From the NCBI GenBank assembly GCA_019188255.1, contig JAETXT010000004.1:1674001-1738000 (forward strand): a stretch of 64,000 nt of DNA, read 5' to 3'. Numbering within the stretch: position 1 is the first letter of the stretch; the number at the start of each line of letters is the position of its first letter. Below, in pieces: positions 33,806-44,698 of this stretch. The stretch is from Verticillium longisporum (taxonomy: Eukaryota > Ascomycota > Sordariomycetes > Glomerellales > Plectosphaerellaceae). Position numbers and translations under genes: made by a program. The notes beneath the pieces are model-generated. The model was given only the letters and a program-made list of their open reading frames with translations, was not told the origin of the DNA and did no database searches.

Positions 33806-36800
33806 ATGAACACCGACAAATTACCTCCCCTTGTGCCCTTTGCAGGCGGTCGAGGATATCATAGAGGACCGAAACCTGAAGAAACAGAGAGCAAAGAGCA
33901 AGCTTCTTCTCCGGAAAAGCCACCACGTGTGTCAAAAGAAGAATGGCAGATCCACAGAGAGACTATTATAGAATGCTATGCGAAGTCAGATCTCCGCGAA
34001 ACGATGGACATCATGGCCCAGAAGCATGGGTTCCTTGCTTCGTGAGTTTCGACCCGTTCTGCAGCGAGATATACAGTACCTGCGTACCTGAATACACACT
34101 CTGACTGAACCTGTCAACCCACAGAGCACGGCAATATGTGTATCATTTAGGGATGTGGGGCGCTTCACGGTATATGTTAAATTCGTCAAGGGAGAAGGCA
34201 CTGTCGGCGTGCAACGACCACGATAGTGGTTGCAAGGTTGAACCCCCAGCGGGTCTCGTGACCCAATACACTGCTTTCTAACCAGGTACGAGCAAATAGG
34301 AAGACAAACCTGGTATTTCGAAACCATCAAGCAGCCCAGAGGCCTCGTCTCAGCATCTCTCAGGGCTAGTCACTGAGTTCATTGTTGAGCAGGTCCTTTC
34401 AGGCTATGTGTTTGTCAGCGACACCTACCAAATCTCTGCCAGCTTTCGGCTGCTCGCTCTCCATCAGAGATATCAGTCATCTCTTTTGGACTCCGTGGCG
34501 TTCGGACACACATTTAGTCGTGACCAGATTGAGGCACAACAAAGTGATTTGCGCGGAGTACTCCAAGATGAGCATCACCATCTCATCGGGACCTTGTGTA
34601 GTCTTTGGACCCACACTGAATGGTCGAGAAACAAAAGTCTGAGCTCCTGGTTTCTGGAACATCTGGCCAAGAATTGTGAGGTGGCTCTGGGAAAGAGCCA
34701 CATCATTACGAGAGTATTCGAGGAGATGCATGCCCACCCAGAAAGGTCCGATCCCTTGGAGTGCCTTGATCTTTTGGCCCATCTGCCGATGATGTTTTTT
34801 CATCCACGGAAGGTTGGTGTTACCTTGGAAGACCCCACAGGGAAACACTTCTCCTGGTTCAAGTGCGAAAAGCATCGACGACTACAGTGAGCCAAGCGAG
34901 TCTGGCCCTGCTAGCCAGTCAGTACAGCTAGCTCGCCGTTCCGGAGTAAGGCCCGCCATTGGTTCTTGTACCCATCAACGAACTCTGGATTGGGTAGGAC
35001 AACGAGGCGAGGACAGCAAGCAAAGCATAGAGAAACCTGCCAACATGGCAATATCCCTGCCGGATACTTCCCTCCCGAAAAAGGGGCCAGGCTCTTTGCC
35101 GACAGCAGCCAGTGACCTCGATATCCAACAGACACATCAGCATCACTCATTGGCCTCCAACAGTGAAGACGACTTGTCTATCAGCGAGGCGACGTTTGTG
35201 TCGGAAGCAATTGACTCATTGTCAATAAGCAAGCAGCAAATCGTCGATGGCATTGTGGGATTGTACGTGGAACAAATCGATGATTGGACGACGAGACTAG
35301 CAAGCTACGTCAAGGGTGCAACCGGGACGATCGAAACTGGACATGGGAGCCACAAATCGCAGGACCTGTCATATGTGCCCGCTGGATCAACATCTTGTCC
35401 AAGTCAGAAACGAAAGCGCCAGGTGGGCGATGGCAGAGACGAAGATCGTGAGGATGACGACAGCGACTCTCGAGGCAAGAAACCGAAACCCGACAATGAC
35501 GCCAAAGACGGTAATTGTGCTCCTCTGGCGTGTCCGTGCTATAAATTTGATCGATGGTCATGCGAGCTTCGGTCATGCAAAGGCCCTGAGTGGCCAATGG
35601 TTGTAAGAGTCAAGTATGGTGCAACACGAACCCCCTTCGTCCAAAGTTCTTGCTTACACAACAAAAGGGAGCATGTCTATCGATGCCACTCCGTTCCCAA
35701 GTACATCTGTATTAGGTGCCAACGGGACCTGAAGACCGCAGCATTGCTCCAAGATCACGCCCAGGAAGCACAATCTTGTGAGCAACAGACCCCAAGGTTT
35801 ACATATCAGGTTGGTCAGGTCTTGGAATCGAACCTGAGGAACAGACAAGGACTCAACAAGTTGGATCGCTTGGAGAAGTGGCGAAAGGCATACAAGATGA
35901 TATTCGACGTTGAGGACAGCCACATTCCCGATCCGCGTGAGTACATCCATATTGTGTCGATATCACGCTGAGCTACAACGTTGACATTCTGTCAGGCATG
36001 GGGTTCGGAGACAAGAGTACACCAGAATCGCTAGGAGACTTCCTGAGGAGGGGGATGCCTGGCCAAATCAGGAGGCTTGCGACGGCTGAGGTCGACCGAC
36101 TTTTTGTGCCACAGGCAGAAGCATGCCAGGCTCTGATGGTGAAACTCATTGTAGGCCTTGAGCGACCCCCGGAGCAGAGGTTTCGGGCCTGCATGAACAA
36201 ACCTCCGACAACACGCGGCCGGTGTATAAGGACCACTTCTGGTGTACCCCCCGCGGGTGTTCCCATCAGTTCGCCATTTTCACCGTCACAGGGGCCGTCA
36301 GGGTTCTCGCTGCCGTCTTCCGGTCACGAGAATACACCCATGAGCTCGGACGGCCAGCCTGGCTCCAGCCGAGTCGACTCTGCCCAGTCCAGGATTTTGC
36401 GACCTCACCAGCACCGGCCCAGCCGAGAGACGCACGAAAGAGGACGAGAAGTTCTATTTGATAGAGCTCACGAGTGCCCCAAACCCCATGGGCTGGGCAA
36501 TACTATAGCCCGGGACTTGTTGAACCTGTAGCCTATCTTGACCCAAGCTTGGCCAATCTCTTGACACCATCCGCCAGCGCACCGCATCAGCAACATCCTC
36601 TCGATCCATGGAGCGTGAACGCGCAACGGTATGGCGCTCATGTCTCCGGCGCCGACCCATTTCAAAGCTCCTTTCAAAGCTCCTTTCAAAGCTCCTTCCC
36701 AAACGATTTCCAGCCTTACAGCGCCTCTGATTTTCCGCGTCATGTTGATGATAATGTAGGGGACACTGCCTCGGAAAGGGGCCAAGGGGGAGCAAGCAGG

Positions 36801-36878
36801 GAAGGCTGGGAAGCCGTCGGTCACGATGGAGATGGACAAGGTATGGTAGATCTGCATGGAGAGGGTGACCAGATTTGA
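33806..36878 (+). CDS. Clr5-domain protein with degenerate C2H2-type zinc-binding region; frame disrupted at two places
   Basis: Exon 1 (33806-34041) and exon 2 (34125-34169) encode a Clr5 domain: W-x-x-HR at SKEEWQIHRETI, then IMAQKHGFLAS, ARQYVYHLGMWG, a DNA-binding-type fungal domain. A further exon region around 34382-34870 reads HQRYQSSLLDSVAFG and is helical. The central part carries a nuclear-type basic stretch (KRKR, KKPK) and a Cys/His region: ACPCYKFD, CKGPEWPMV, then after a 54 nt intron (35614-35667) EHVYRCHSVPKYICIRCQRD. This is the degenerate zinc-finger module seen in many fungal regulators. Another intron is 35937-35995. The frame changes without clear introns at about 34793-34890 and near 36470. 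The last segment to 36878 has three FQSS repeats. Likely a nuclear regulator; the exact model is unresolved. Confidence 0.6.
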
Positions 36879-37354
36879 TTGGATTTATTGCAATGCCAGG
36901 CACTGAAGCATAGCGAGTAAGCTTAATGAAAGGATGCCACGAACGTGATGTATATACACTTTTGGTGCGTCTTGAAGGTGGTACCTTGAACCTTGGGAGA
37001 CATCCGGTTGATAAGGACCACCGTAAGGACCACCGTAACTACCCCGCCCCCGCACGTTCGACGTTCAGAAGCTCCGTTTCAGCAGTGTGAGGACGAGGTG
37101 GGGCCCAACCCGACCCTGACTTCCCACGTCCGTCCCTTCACCCAGGTGACGACGCCCGATGCCCAAGGCTCCTGAAAGTTCCCTAGACTTCCCCAAACCT
37201 CACCACGAGCATCCTCAGCCTTCTCTTCCGCGACGACCCCATCCAGGACAGCCCTGGAGGCACCGCCACCTTCTTTTCTGACGTACGACCCACCCCAGCC
37301 AATTGTTCATCCTTCCCCCCTTCACGGCAACGACGAAGACCCCGCCAGCCCATC
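36879..37354. other. Intergenic region, promoter of the SH3BGR-like gene
   Basis: Contains a doubled AAGGACCACCGTAA sequence (37014-37040) and CT-rich promoter sequence. No gene seen. Confidence 0.5.
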
Positions 37355-38983
37355 ATGACGACCTTCTCGACCGACCCAGCCCTCTACATCTTCACCTCCC
37401 TAACAGCCGGCTCCTCGCACATTGTCACAGCCACGTCCCGCCTCGGGACCATCCTCCGCGCGAACCGCGTCCCTTTCAAGGCCGTCGACCTCGCCACCGA
37501 CCAAAAGGCCCGCATGCTCTGGGGACGCCGCGCCGGCAAAGATGCATCCGGCCGCGTGCGCAAGCTGCCCGGCCTGGCGCAGGAGGGTCTCATCCTCGGG
37601 GTAATGCCCCGTCTTCATTCATCCCCTCCCCTTCCATTCGTCACACCACAGCTAACGCAAAGGCCCCCCTACCAGGACCTCGTCGAAATCGAAGACTGGA
37701 ACGAGTACGGCGAGCTGAGGCAGCACGTCAAGATCTACTACGACGAGTTCACCATCCCCACCATCCACAACAAGCCGAAAGACCCGCCGAAACGATTCGT
37801 CCACCCCATCACCGGCGCCCCCGTGAAGGGCGGGTCCAAAGCCGGTTCCAAAGCTGCGGCCGGTGCGGCGGCGGCGGCGGCGGCAGCGTCAGCCTCGTCG
37901 TCGTCTTCCGCGAAGCCCGCTGCCCCGCCGGCCGCCCCGCCGCTGCCCCCGGCCGATGAGAAGAAAGCGGCCACCGCGGCGCCGGCGAAGAAGGCCGAGA
38001 CGGGCGAAAAGGTGACGATGCCGATCCGCTCCATTGCCGACGAGGCGGCCCAGAAGGCGAAGGACCTGCGTCTCGCGGCGCTGCGGGAGAAGGTCCACGG
38101 CAGCAAGGCCAAGGCCGAGGAGAAGGCCAAGGCAGAGGCCAAGGCAGCAGCTGCGAAGACCGAGGACAAGGCCCTCGACGAGAAGCAGACGGAAGACAAG
38201 CCGACCAAAAATACAGAAACCAAATCAACCGAGCAGGACGCGCCGGCCGAGAACGAAGCACAAGCAAAGCCCGCACCCACAACACCAGCCAAGACCACCG
38301 CCTCGACCTCGACGCCCTCCCTCGCCACGACGGCCTCCTCGTCCGCCGCCGCCAGCAGCAGCAGCACCATCTCGGCCTTCCGCGCCGCGACGGCCCTGCA
38401 GTCCCCGACCCGCACGACCTGGGTGCCCGCCTCGCCGGCCTCGGCCGGCGCCCTGCGCGAGACGCTGCAGTCGCCGACGACGGCGCGCTGGAAGGCTCCC
38501 GCCACGTTTGAGGCCCCTGCCGCGAGCCACATGGGCGCTGCCCTCGCGGCGGCGTCGCAGGAGGATATCGCCGCCATTGAGAAGGCCGAGGCGATACCCG
38601 AGGAGGACGAGGACGAGGACGAGGACGAAGAGGACGAGGATGAAGAAGAAGAGGAAGAGGAAAGCAGCGAAGAGGAGGAGGAGGAGGAGAGCAGTGAGGA
38701 GGACAGCGACGAGGAGGAATCCGAGGAGGACGGCGAGGAGAAGGCCAAGGCTGCGGTTGGCAAACCTGCTGCTGCGGCGTCTGCTTCTACTGTCACGGCG
38801 TCTGCTGCTCCTGCTGCCCCTGCTGCTGCTGCTCCACCTGCGACGAAGCCAGCAGAGAGCGAAAGTGAAAGTGAAGAAGAAAGCGAGAGCGAGAGCGAAG
38901 ACGATGACGACGACGAGGAAGAACAAGTCAAGAAGCCAGTCGCAGCAGCGCCGGCTCCGGCTGCGCCGGCAGCGGACAAGTAG
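37355..38983 (+). CDS. Thioredoxin-fold SH3BGR-like protein with long Ala/Lys and acidic tail
   Basis: Two exons, 37355-37600 and 37676-38983, give 517 residues. The intron is 75 nt with a GTAATG donor, a GCTAACG branch and a CAG acceptor. Residues 1-105 form the conserved domain (LYIFTSLTAGSSHIVTATSR, then FKAVDLATDQKARMLW and ILGDLVEIEDWNEYGEL). This matches the SH3-binding glutamate-rich (SH3BGR) family, a glutaredoxin/thioredoxin fold that lacks the CxxC active site; no Cys pair is present here. The remainder is disordered: Ala/Lys/Glu-rich repeats, a Ser/Thr stretch with two related QSPT...TxW motifs (about 315-345), then an almost uninterrupted Glu/Asp/Ser run. Probably a cytosolic binding protein. 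Its role in fungi is not established. Confidence 0.75.
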   Translation: MTTFSTDPALYIFTSLTAGSSHIVTATSRLGTILRANRVPFKAVDLATDQKARMLWGRRAGKDASGRVRKLPGLAQEGLILGVMPRLHSSPPLPFVTPQLTQRPPYQDLVEIEDWNEYGELRQHVKIYYDEFTIPTIHNKPKDPPKRFVHPITGAPVKGGSKAGSKAAAGAAAAAAAASASSSSSAKPAAPPAAPPLPPADEKKAATAAPAKKAETGEKVTMPIRSIADEAAQKAKDLRLAALREKVHGSKAKAEEKAKAEAKAAAAKTEDKALDEKQTEDKPTKNTETKSTEQDAPAENEAQAKPAPTTPAKTTASTSTPSLATTASSSAAASSSSTISAFRAATALQSPTRTTWVPASPASAGALRETLQSPTTARWKAPATFEAPAASHMGAALAAASQEDIAAIEKAEAIPEEDEDEDEDEEDEDEEEEEEESSEEEEEEESSEEDSDEEESEEDGEEKAKAAVGKPAAAASASTVTASAAPAAPAAAAPPATKPAESESESEEESESESEDDDDDEEEQVKKPVAAAPAPAAPAADK

Positions 38984-39203
38984 AGATGGGGATGCACGGT
39001 TTGAGCAGGTGTTTCTTCCAGAGTGCTTGACCTGGCGGCGTTACTCGGAGAGGCAGGGTGTTTGTTCTCTGTTCGGCCTACAGCTTAGGTCTGCCTATTT
39101 GTTACTTGACGTTCACCGTGAGTTTAATTCAACACCAATAAATGGACCGCTCAATGCCGTCGTATTTGCCAGCCTCGCAAATGTCTTCTACATCCGATTC
39201 ATA
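38984..39203. other. Convergent 3' region between the SH3BGR-like gene and PEX6
   Basis: About 220 bp of 3' flanking sequence, including an AATAAA signal at 39137-39142 for the plus-strand gene. Confidence 0.5.
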
Positions 39204-42200
39204 TCAGTACAGCTCGTCATCATCGTCCGCCGTCCCGTGCTGAAAAGCAGCTTTGCCCTTGCCCTTGTTGACGCGGCCGTTGGGGGCCCGATCGTCGTCA
39301 TCGTCGCTGTCCACCGCCAGCGCTTTCCCCTTGCCCTTATCCCGCGCTGGCGCCTTGCCCTTCCCTTTGGAACTGGCAACCGACTCGCCGGATACAGCCC
39401 TCGCAGCGCCGCCGCCTGGTCTCGCGACTTCGGCCTCCTGCCCTTCCTTCTGCGCCGGGCCCTCGAACGAACGCCTCATCGTCTCATACCGCGCCAGCTC
39501 GCCTGCGCTGACGGACGGCACGAGCTCCCGGTCGGCGGCGAGGAAGTCCTCTTCCGTCACGACGACAGCAATATCCTCTGCCGTGGCGTGATGATCGAAA
39601 AAGTTGGCCGTTGAGATAGGATGCTGGTCTGGGCCGCGTGCTGCGTTGATGGCCGCCACCTTGGCGTCGACGGACGACGTCTGGCGCGTGATGGCCTTGA
39701 GCATGGCGTCGCTGCAGAGAGCGTAGTAGTCTGCACCCGTGTAGTGGTAGGGCAACTGGGAGGCGACGCGGTCGAGCGAGAGTGAGGGGTGAAGGGTGAA
39801 CCTGGGCACTAGTTAGCTGGTCTGCTTGTGCTGGTAGGCATGAAGCTGGAAAACAAAAGGGAGGGAAGGGGACCGGGACTGCGATAAGACTGAAGAACAT
39901 ACTTGCGGGTGACAGCCTCAAGGATCTTGAGCTGCGTCTCGCGCGTGTCGGCCACACTAAGGTACAGCATCTTGTCGAAGCGGCCCGGCCGCAGCAGTGC
40001 CGGATCAAGCAAGTCAGGCCTGTTGGTCGCACCAATGACGAAGACGCCGCCGCCGCCATCGCTGCCGCCCGACATACCGTCGAGCTCAGCGAGGAGCTGC
40101 GACACGATGCGGTCCATGACGCCGCCGCTGTCTCCCTGGTTGCCACGCTTGGGCGCGACCGAGTCGAGCTCGTCGAAGAAGACAACGCAAGGGCGCGCGT
40201 CTCTCGCCTTTTGGAAGACGCGGCGCACGTTGGCCTCCGACTCACCAATGTACATGTTGAGCAGCTCGGGGCCTTTGACGCTGAAAAAGTTGAGGCTGTA
40301 CTCGGTGGCGATGGCCTTGGCGAGGAGCGTCTTGCCCGTTCCGGGAGGGCCGTAGAACAAAATGCCGGAGCGCTTCTTCAGCCCCTTGGCGAACAGCTCC
40401 GGCCTCTCGAGGGGCAGCTGGATGGTCTCCTTGACAGCGTCCTTGACGTATTGCAGGCCACCCACGTCGTCCCAGGTGACGTTGGGGATCTTGGGTGCGC
40501 CAATGGCACCAGCAAAGTTCTTGCGGGCCTTCTCCACGGCAACGTCAAAATCGGTCTTGGTCACGCTGCGTGCTGCAGGGCATCCGGTGGCTTGTGGTCC
40601 GCCCGAGACCTCGACGTCTCTGACGGTCACAATTCGGTTGTCGCTCGAGGCCTTTCGCGACATGTCCTCCAACCGCAGGTTGCGGGCGATGCGAGCCCGC
40701 TCCACCGCGTCCACCAATCCGCCTGCTACGAAGGCAGCCGTCTTCAGGGCAACGCCACTGATTTCAACATCGAGATCAAGGTCGAGCCCCATATCGTCAA
40801 CGACGCTCCTCAAGATGCCTGCTCGCTCTACCTCGTCAGGAGCACCCATCTCAAGTTCGTATGTGAAGAGGCTGCGCAGGCCCTTGGGCAGCTTGTCGAC
40901 ATCATTTGTCGTCGCAATCAAGACCCTCGACTCCTGGAGTAGTCCTTTCATCGTCGACACCATGCGGTCTGCCGTCAGGCCCTCAATGTGCTTGAATAGC
41001 AACACCGTGCAGTCGGCGCCACAACTGAGGCCACGCTCCGCTCGAGCCTTGAGGAAACCTTCCGTCTTGACGTCGCTGCCGCTCCCTTCTGCCTCGCTCA
41101 GCAGGTCGTTCGCGTCAATGGGATATGTGTGAAGTCCGACATCGGCGCACGCAGCGGTGGCTACGGTCGACTTGCCAATGTAGCGATGCGTCGAGGTGAG
41201 AAGGATGGCAACCGGTGACATGCGGCCGTGAATGGCCGCGGGACTGGTCGCCGCCGCCAGAAGGGCCTGCAGCCTGTGTCTCAGGGGCGAGATGTAGCGT
41301 TGGTCTTGCGAAGGGAGGGCCGGTGTGGGCGCGGCCAGTGATCGGATGGGAGCCTTTTAACGCCAGTGTAGTATTCCCAGGTGCTAGACAAGCTGGCGGG
41401 GGCGGGCCGTGACAAAGCCTGACAGGTTCATACCGACCGTCTCGCTGTCTATGCAGGCCACGCCCTTCCACAGATCCTCAATGAGGTCGTCGTCTTCATC
41501 ACGCTTTTGCGCTTGGACATGTCCAACCTTGAACCACGCCACCTGGTTGGCCTTGGACGTGTCGTTGGATAAGGATATGATGTTGTCGACCTCGGCATCT
41601 TGAAACATCTTTCCGAGAAGAGTATCGATAGGAACAGCAATCAAGTCACCTGCCTTGGCAATTCGGACCTTTTCGGCAAAGTAACGCTTGAGACCAGCCA
41701 GGACGACGGTCTGGTACGCCCTCTCGACGGAAATGGGGGACCTGACTTGATGGATGGTGATGTCTCGCGCAAAGGGTGGGTGAGATGCCCTCGAGAACTT
41801 GGCAGCAGTCCTCTTGCCTTGCGGCGTGCTGGGTTTCAGGGGCGAGAGACGAAGGTAGGCTGGCGATTCGAGATTTGCGAGGAGGATGGGGGAGATGTAT
41901 GCCGCGGGGCCGGTGGGCTTCTGCGTTTGTGACTCGAAAAAGGACGGCTTGCGCTGCAGGTGCCTCGAGCTCGGTATCCTCGTGACGGGTTTTTGCGTGT
42001 ATCCCTCGGGAAGACTGTACACCCTGACAGGCCGCCAGTTTGGCTCCGGGCCGTCCTCGAGGGCGTTCAGGCTGTTGAGGCCACCGAGACCAAAGGCGCC
42101 GAACCCGTGGGCGGGAGGTTCCTCAGCCGCCTCCACACGGACCCAGTCTCCCGAAAAGCAGCCAATTTTCAGCAAAGAAGAAATGTCGACAAATATCCTC

Positions 42201-43514
42201 GCCTCCTCATCGTCTTCTGGCGTCGGCTTCGGGTGGAGGAGGACCTGAGGTATCTGCTCCATGAGGCCCTGCGCCTTGAAGAGACGGCCTCGAGGGCGGT
42301 CCGGTCGCGCGGTCGTCGCAGTGTAAGACGAAAAGACTGAGCCGGGTGTCGCAATGCCGTTGGTCCGCCTCCCCCTGCCAATGGTCATGGGCGAGCCTGG
42401 TTGCATCGTGGAGACGCCACTAGCGTTTGTTGTGTGCAGCATGGGCGCCTGAAGAGAGATCATGTCGTCCATGGAGTCGTCAGAACTCTCGTCATCCTGC
42501 TCGAGCCCCGAGGCCTCAGACTCTTCTGTTTCTGTGACCGTCTCCATCTCTGTGACCTGGGCGTCCGTCTTGTAGCGCTCCTCGGCGGCCGAGTAGAACT
42601 GGTCGTTGGCGGTGTCCTCGTCGTCCTCGGGCACGCCGTTGAGCCCACGGTTCGCGGCCATGGCAGCCGGCGTACGCCCAGACTTGGCGCGCACGTTGCC
42701 GCGCATCAGCACGATTTTGGTGTCGGGCGTCAGGATGCCCTGGTTATAGGGCTCGCACATGACGATCTCGCCGCCATTGGGCGGCACATGGGTGACGGGA
42801 TGAGGCGGCAGAGGCAGGAGAAACTGGTCGCCAGAGTGTATGACAGCCACGCTGCCCAGCGCGACGCGCAGGGCCTCGGTGAGGTGATCCTCGGGGAGGT
42901 GGCGGTCTTGCCCTTGGCCTTGGCCTTGGTGTCGTGGTCGGGGTGGCTGTTGAAGAAATGGCCCTCGCCCTGTTCCAGACGCTTGATGGATTCCTTCTCG
43001 AGATTGACAAAGACGGTGTCGAGCGGCAGGGCAACGGCATCGAGGACGAGAATCTCAATGCCACCGCGGGCGTTGCCCATGAGCTTGGAGGGGGCCAGGT
43101 GCTGCAGAGCCGTGCGGAAGGACTGCAGGGCCAGGGACCTCGGGGAAAACTGCAGGATAGAGAGGCCCAGCTCGGGGTTCTTGAGGACGGGCACGAGGGT
43201 CCATGATGTTTTGGTCGGAGAGGCAGTGGGAGCCCAGGGCGCGATGGCTACGTGTTGGATGTCGTCGGAGGATGCTGACAGAGGGGTGGGCGGGTCAGTT
43301 GGGGGGTTGATGACAATGGGGGAGCAGAGAAGAAGGGTAAGATGGGGGCTGTCTCACAGTTGGAAAGTTGAGGAAACAGATCAGCAAAGAGGTCGTCGGA
43401 CAGGAAGCCGACATCGCCCTTGACATTGCCGTCGAGGAGGAGGGTCGCGGCGGCAGCTGGCTTGTCGGCCCTTCGACGGCGACGCCTGCGTTTGGCGAGG
43501 ATGGCAGAAGCCAT
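39204..43514 (-). CDS. PEX6: Peroxisomal biogenesis factor 6 (AAA ATPase), three one-base frame disruptions
   Basis: Exons: 43514-43358, 43274-39903 and 39801-39204. Introns are 83 nt and 101 nt with GTGAGA/GTATGT donors and CAG acceptors. The protein starts MASAILAKRRRRRR and continues VKGDVGFLSDDLFADLFP. The D1 remnant contains VAILLTSTHRYIGKS. D2 carries Walker A (GPPGTGKT), Walker B (VVFFDELDS), the RPGRFDK region and an YTGADYYALCSDAMLKAITR block. Pex6 pairs with Pex1 at the peroxisome membrane to extract the ubiquitinated import receptor Pex5 for recycling. The frame must shift by one base at about 42892-42897 (one base missing, G run), 41400-41420 (one extra) and 41351-41358 (one missing, T run). 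After these, 1375 residues read through with no other stop, the expected length for a filamentous ascomycete. I therefore suspect assembly indels, not a dead gene. Confidence 0.9.
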
Positions 43515-44698
43515 GATGGGTGGGTATATATGAACGAGAGAAACGAGAACAGCAGATGGATCTCAGCGCATTGGAGTCAATGGCATGGCGTATGTACCGA
43601 GAGGAAGCTGTCGCGAGGCCTTGCCTTGGGAGGAGGTCTAGGGTCTGGAGTTGAGTCGATCGCGGCTCGGTTGCGGCAGGCACTCGCGGCGCACCCCAGG
43701 CCTCGGCTTAGCTCTGGGGAGGAAGGGCCGGCAGGTTGTGGCCAATGGAGGGAGCTGTCTGAGGGGAAGTGGGGCTGTGATGCTCGAATGCGTGGACCCT
43801 TCCTGCCCGCGTCGATGTTGCATGTACCGATGTTCGTCAGGAGGAAAGAACAGTCAGCATTCACATGCCTTCATCCTTATCGACGTTATCGTTTACCCCC
43901 ACCCTCAGGCGTCCCCAGTGCATGGCTTCAGCACACTCCAGGCCCCAGAGAGCGCTACACCAGGCCTTGAGCTTGCGTCATGACGTAGGTGTCAGGGTGC
44001 GGTCTGGCTGCTCCGTGGCATGGCGGATGCGTGCTGCGTGCTGCGTGCTTGCGTCTTGATTCCTCTTTTCCACGCACACATAGCAGGTGCCCCAAGGCTA
44101 GCGAACTAGTAGCGCCTCGAGCTTGTCTCGGGCGCACGTTTTGCACTGCAAATGCTCCGGTTGCACCTTCCAAGGTACCACCTTACCACCTACCTCAAGG
44201 CACCATTTTAGCGGATGGTTGAGCCTGGCAAAGAACAACGAGAGGTGAGCGAGCCTCAACACTCAACACCCTCATGGACATGCATTTCAGCCGCCACCGG
44301 ACATTTTTCTCCCTTCTCTCCCTCGACCTCTTTCGTCGACATCATGCTGCATCGCCTTGCTTCTCGCTGCTGGTATCCCAGGATACATAACCCCCGATAA
44401 AGCTCTACCTGTGTTTTTTGTCAGGCGTCTTGTCAACCGACTGCCCACCGTCTGATGATCGCTGCATCGAATCTGCATCTCCTCCACACAACACCCCCTG
44501 TCTCTGGCCCTGTCTCTGGCCCTGTCTTTGGCCTCCATCAGGTACCTCTGCGCTGTCAATTGCCTCTCTAGGTACCTCAGCCAAGGTTCGACTGTGGTCA
44601 CTCTGGCCCCCTGTTCGGTGCCGCACTGCCGTTCATCCCATCCTCGCTTTCATTCATCCATCAAGGCCTGGGTACCTACTTAGTGACGAAGCCTTCCG
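43515..44698. other. Divergent intergenic region between PEX6 and the lipase gene
   Basis: The first part is the PEX6 promoter. A CTGGCCCTGTCT-type short repeat lies at 44503-44533, just upstream of the lipase start. No gene or RNA supported. Confidence 0.5.

Noticed and set aside
37738..38997. 419-codon minus-strand poly-Ser/Ala frame
   Set aside because: Mirror of the Glu/Ala-rich codons of the SH3BGR-like gene.
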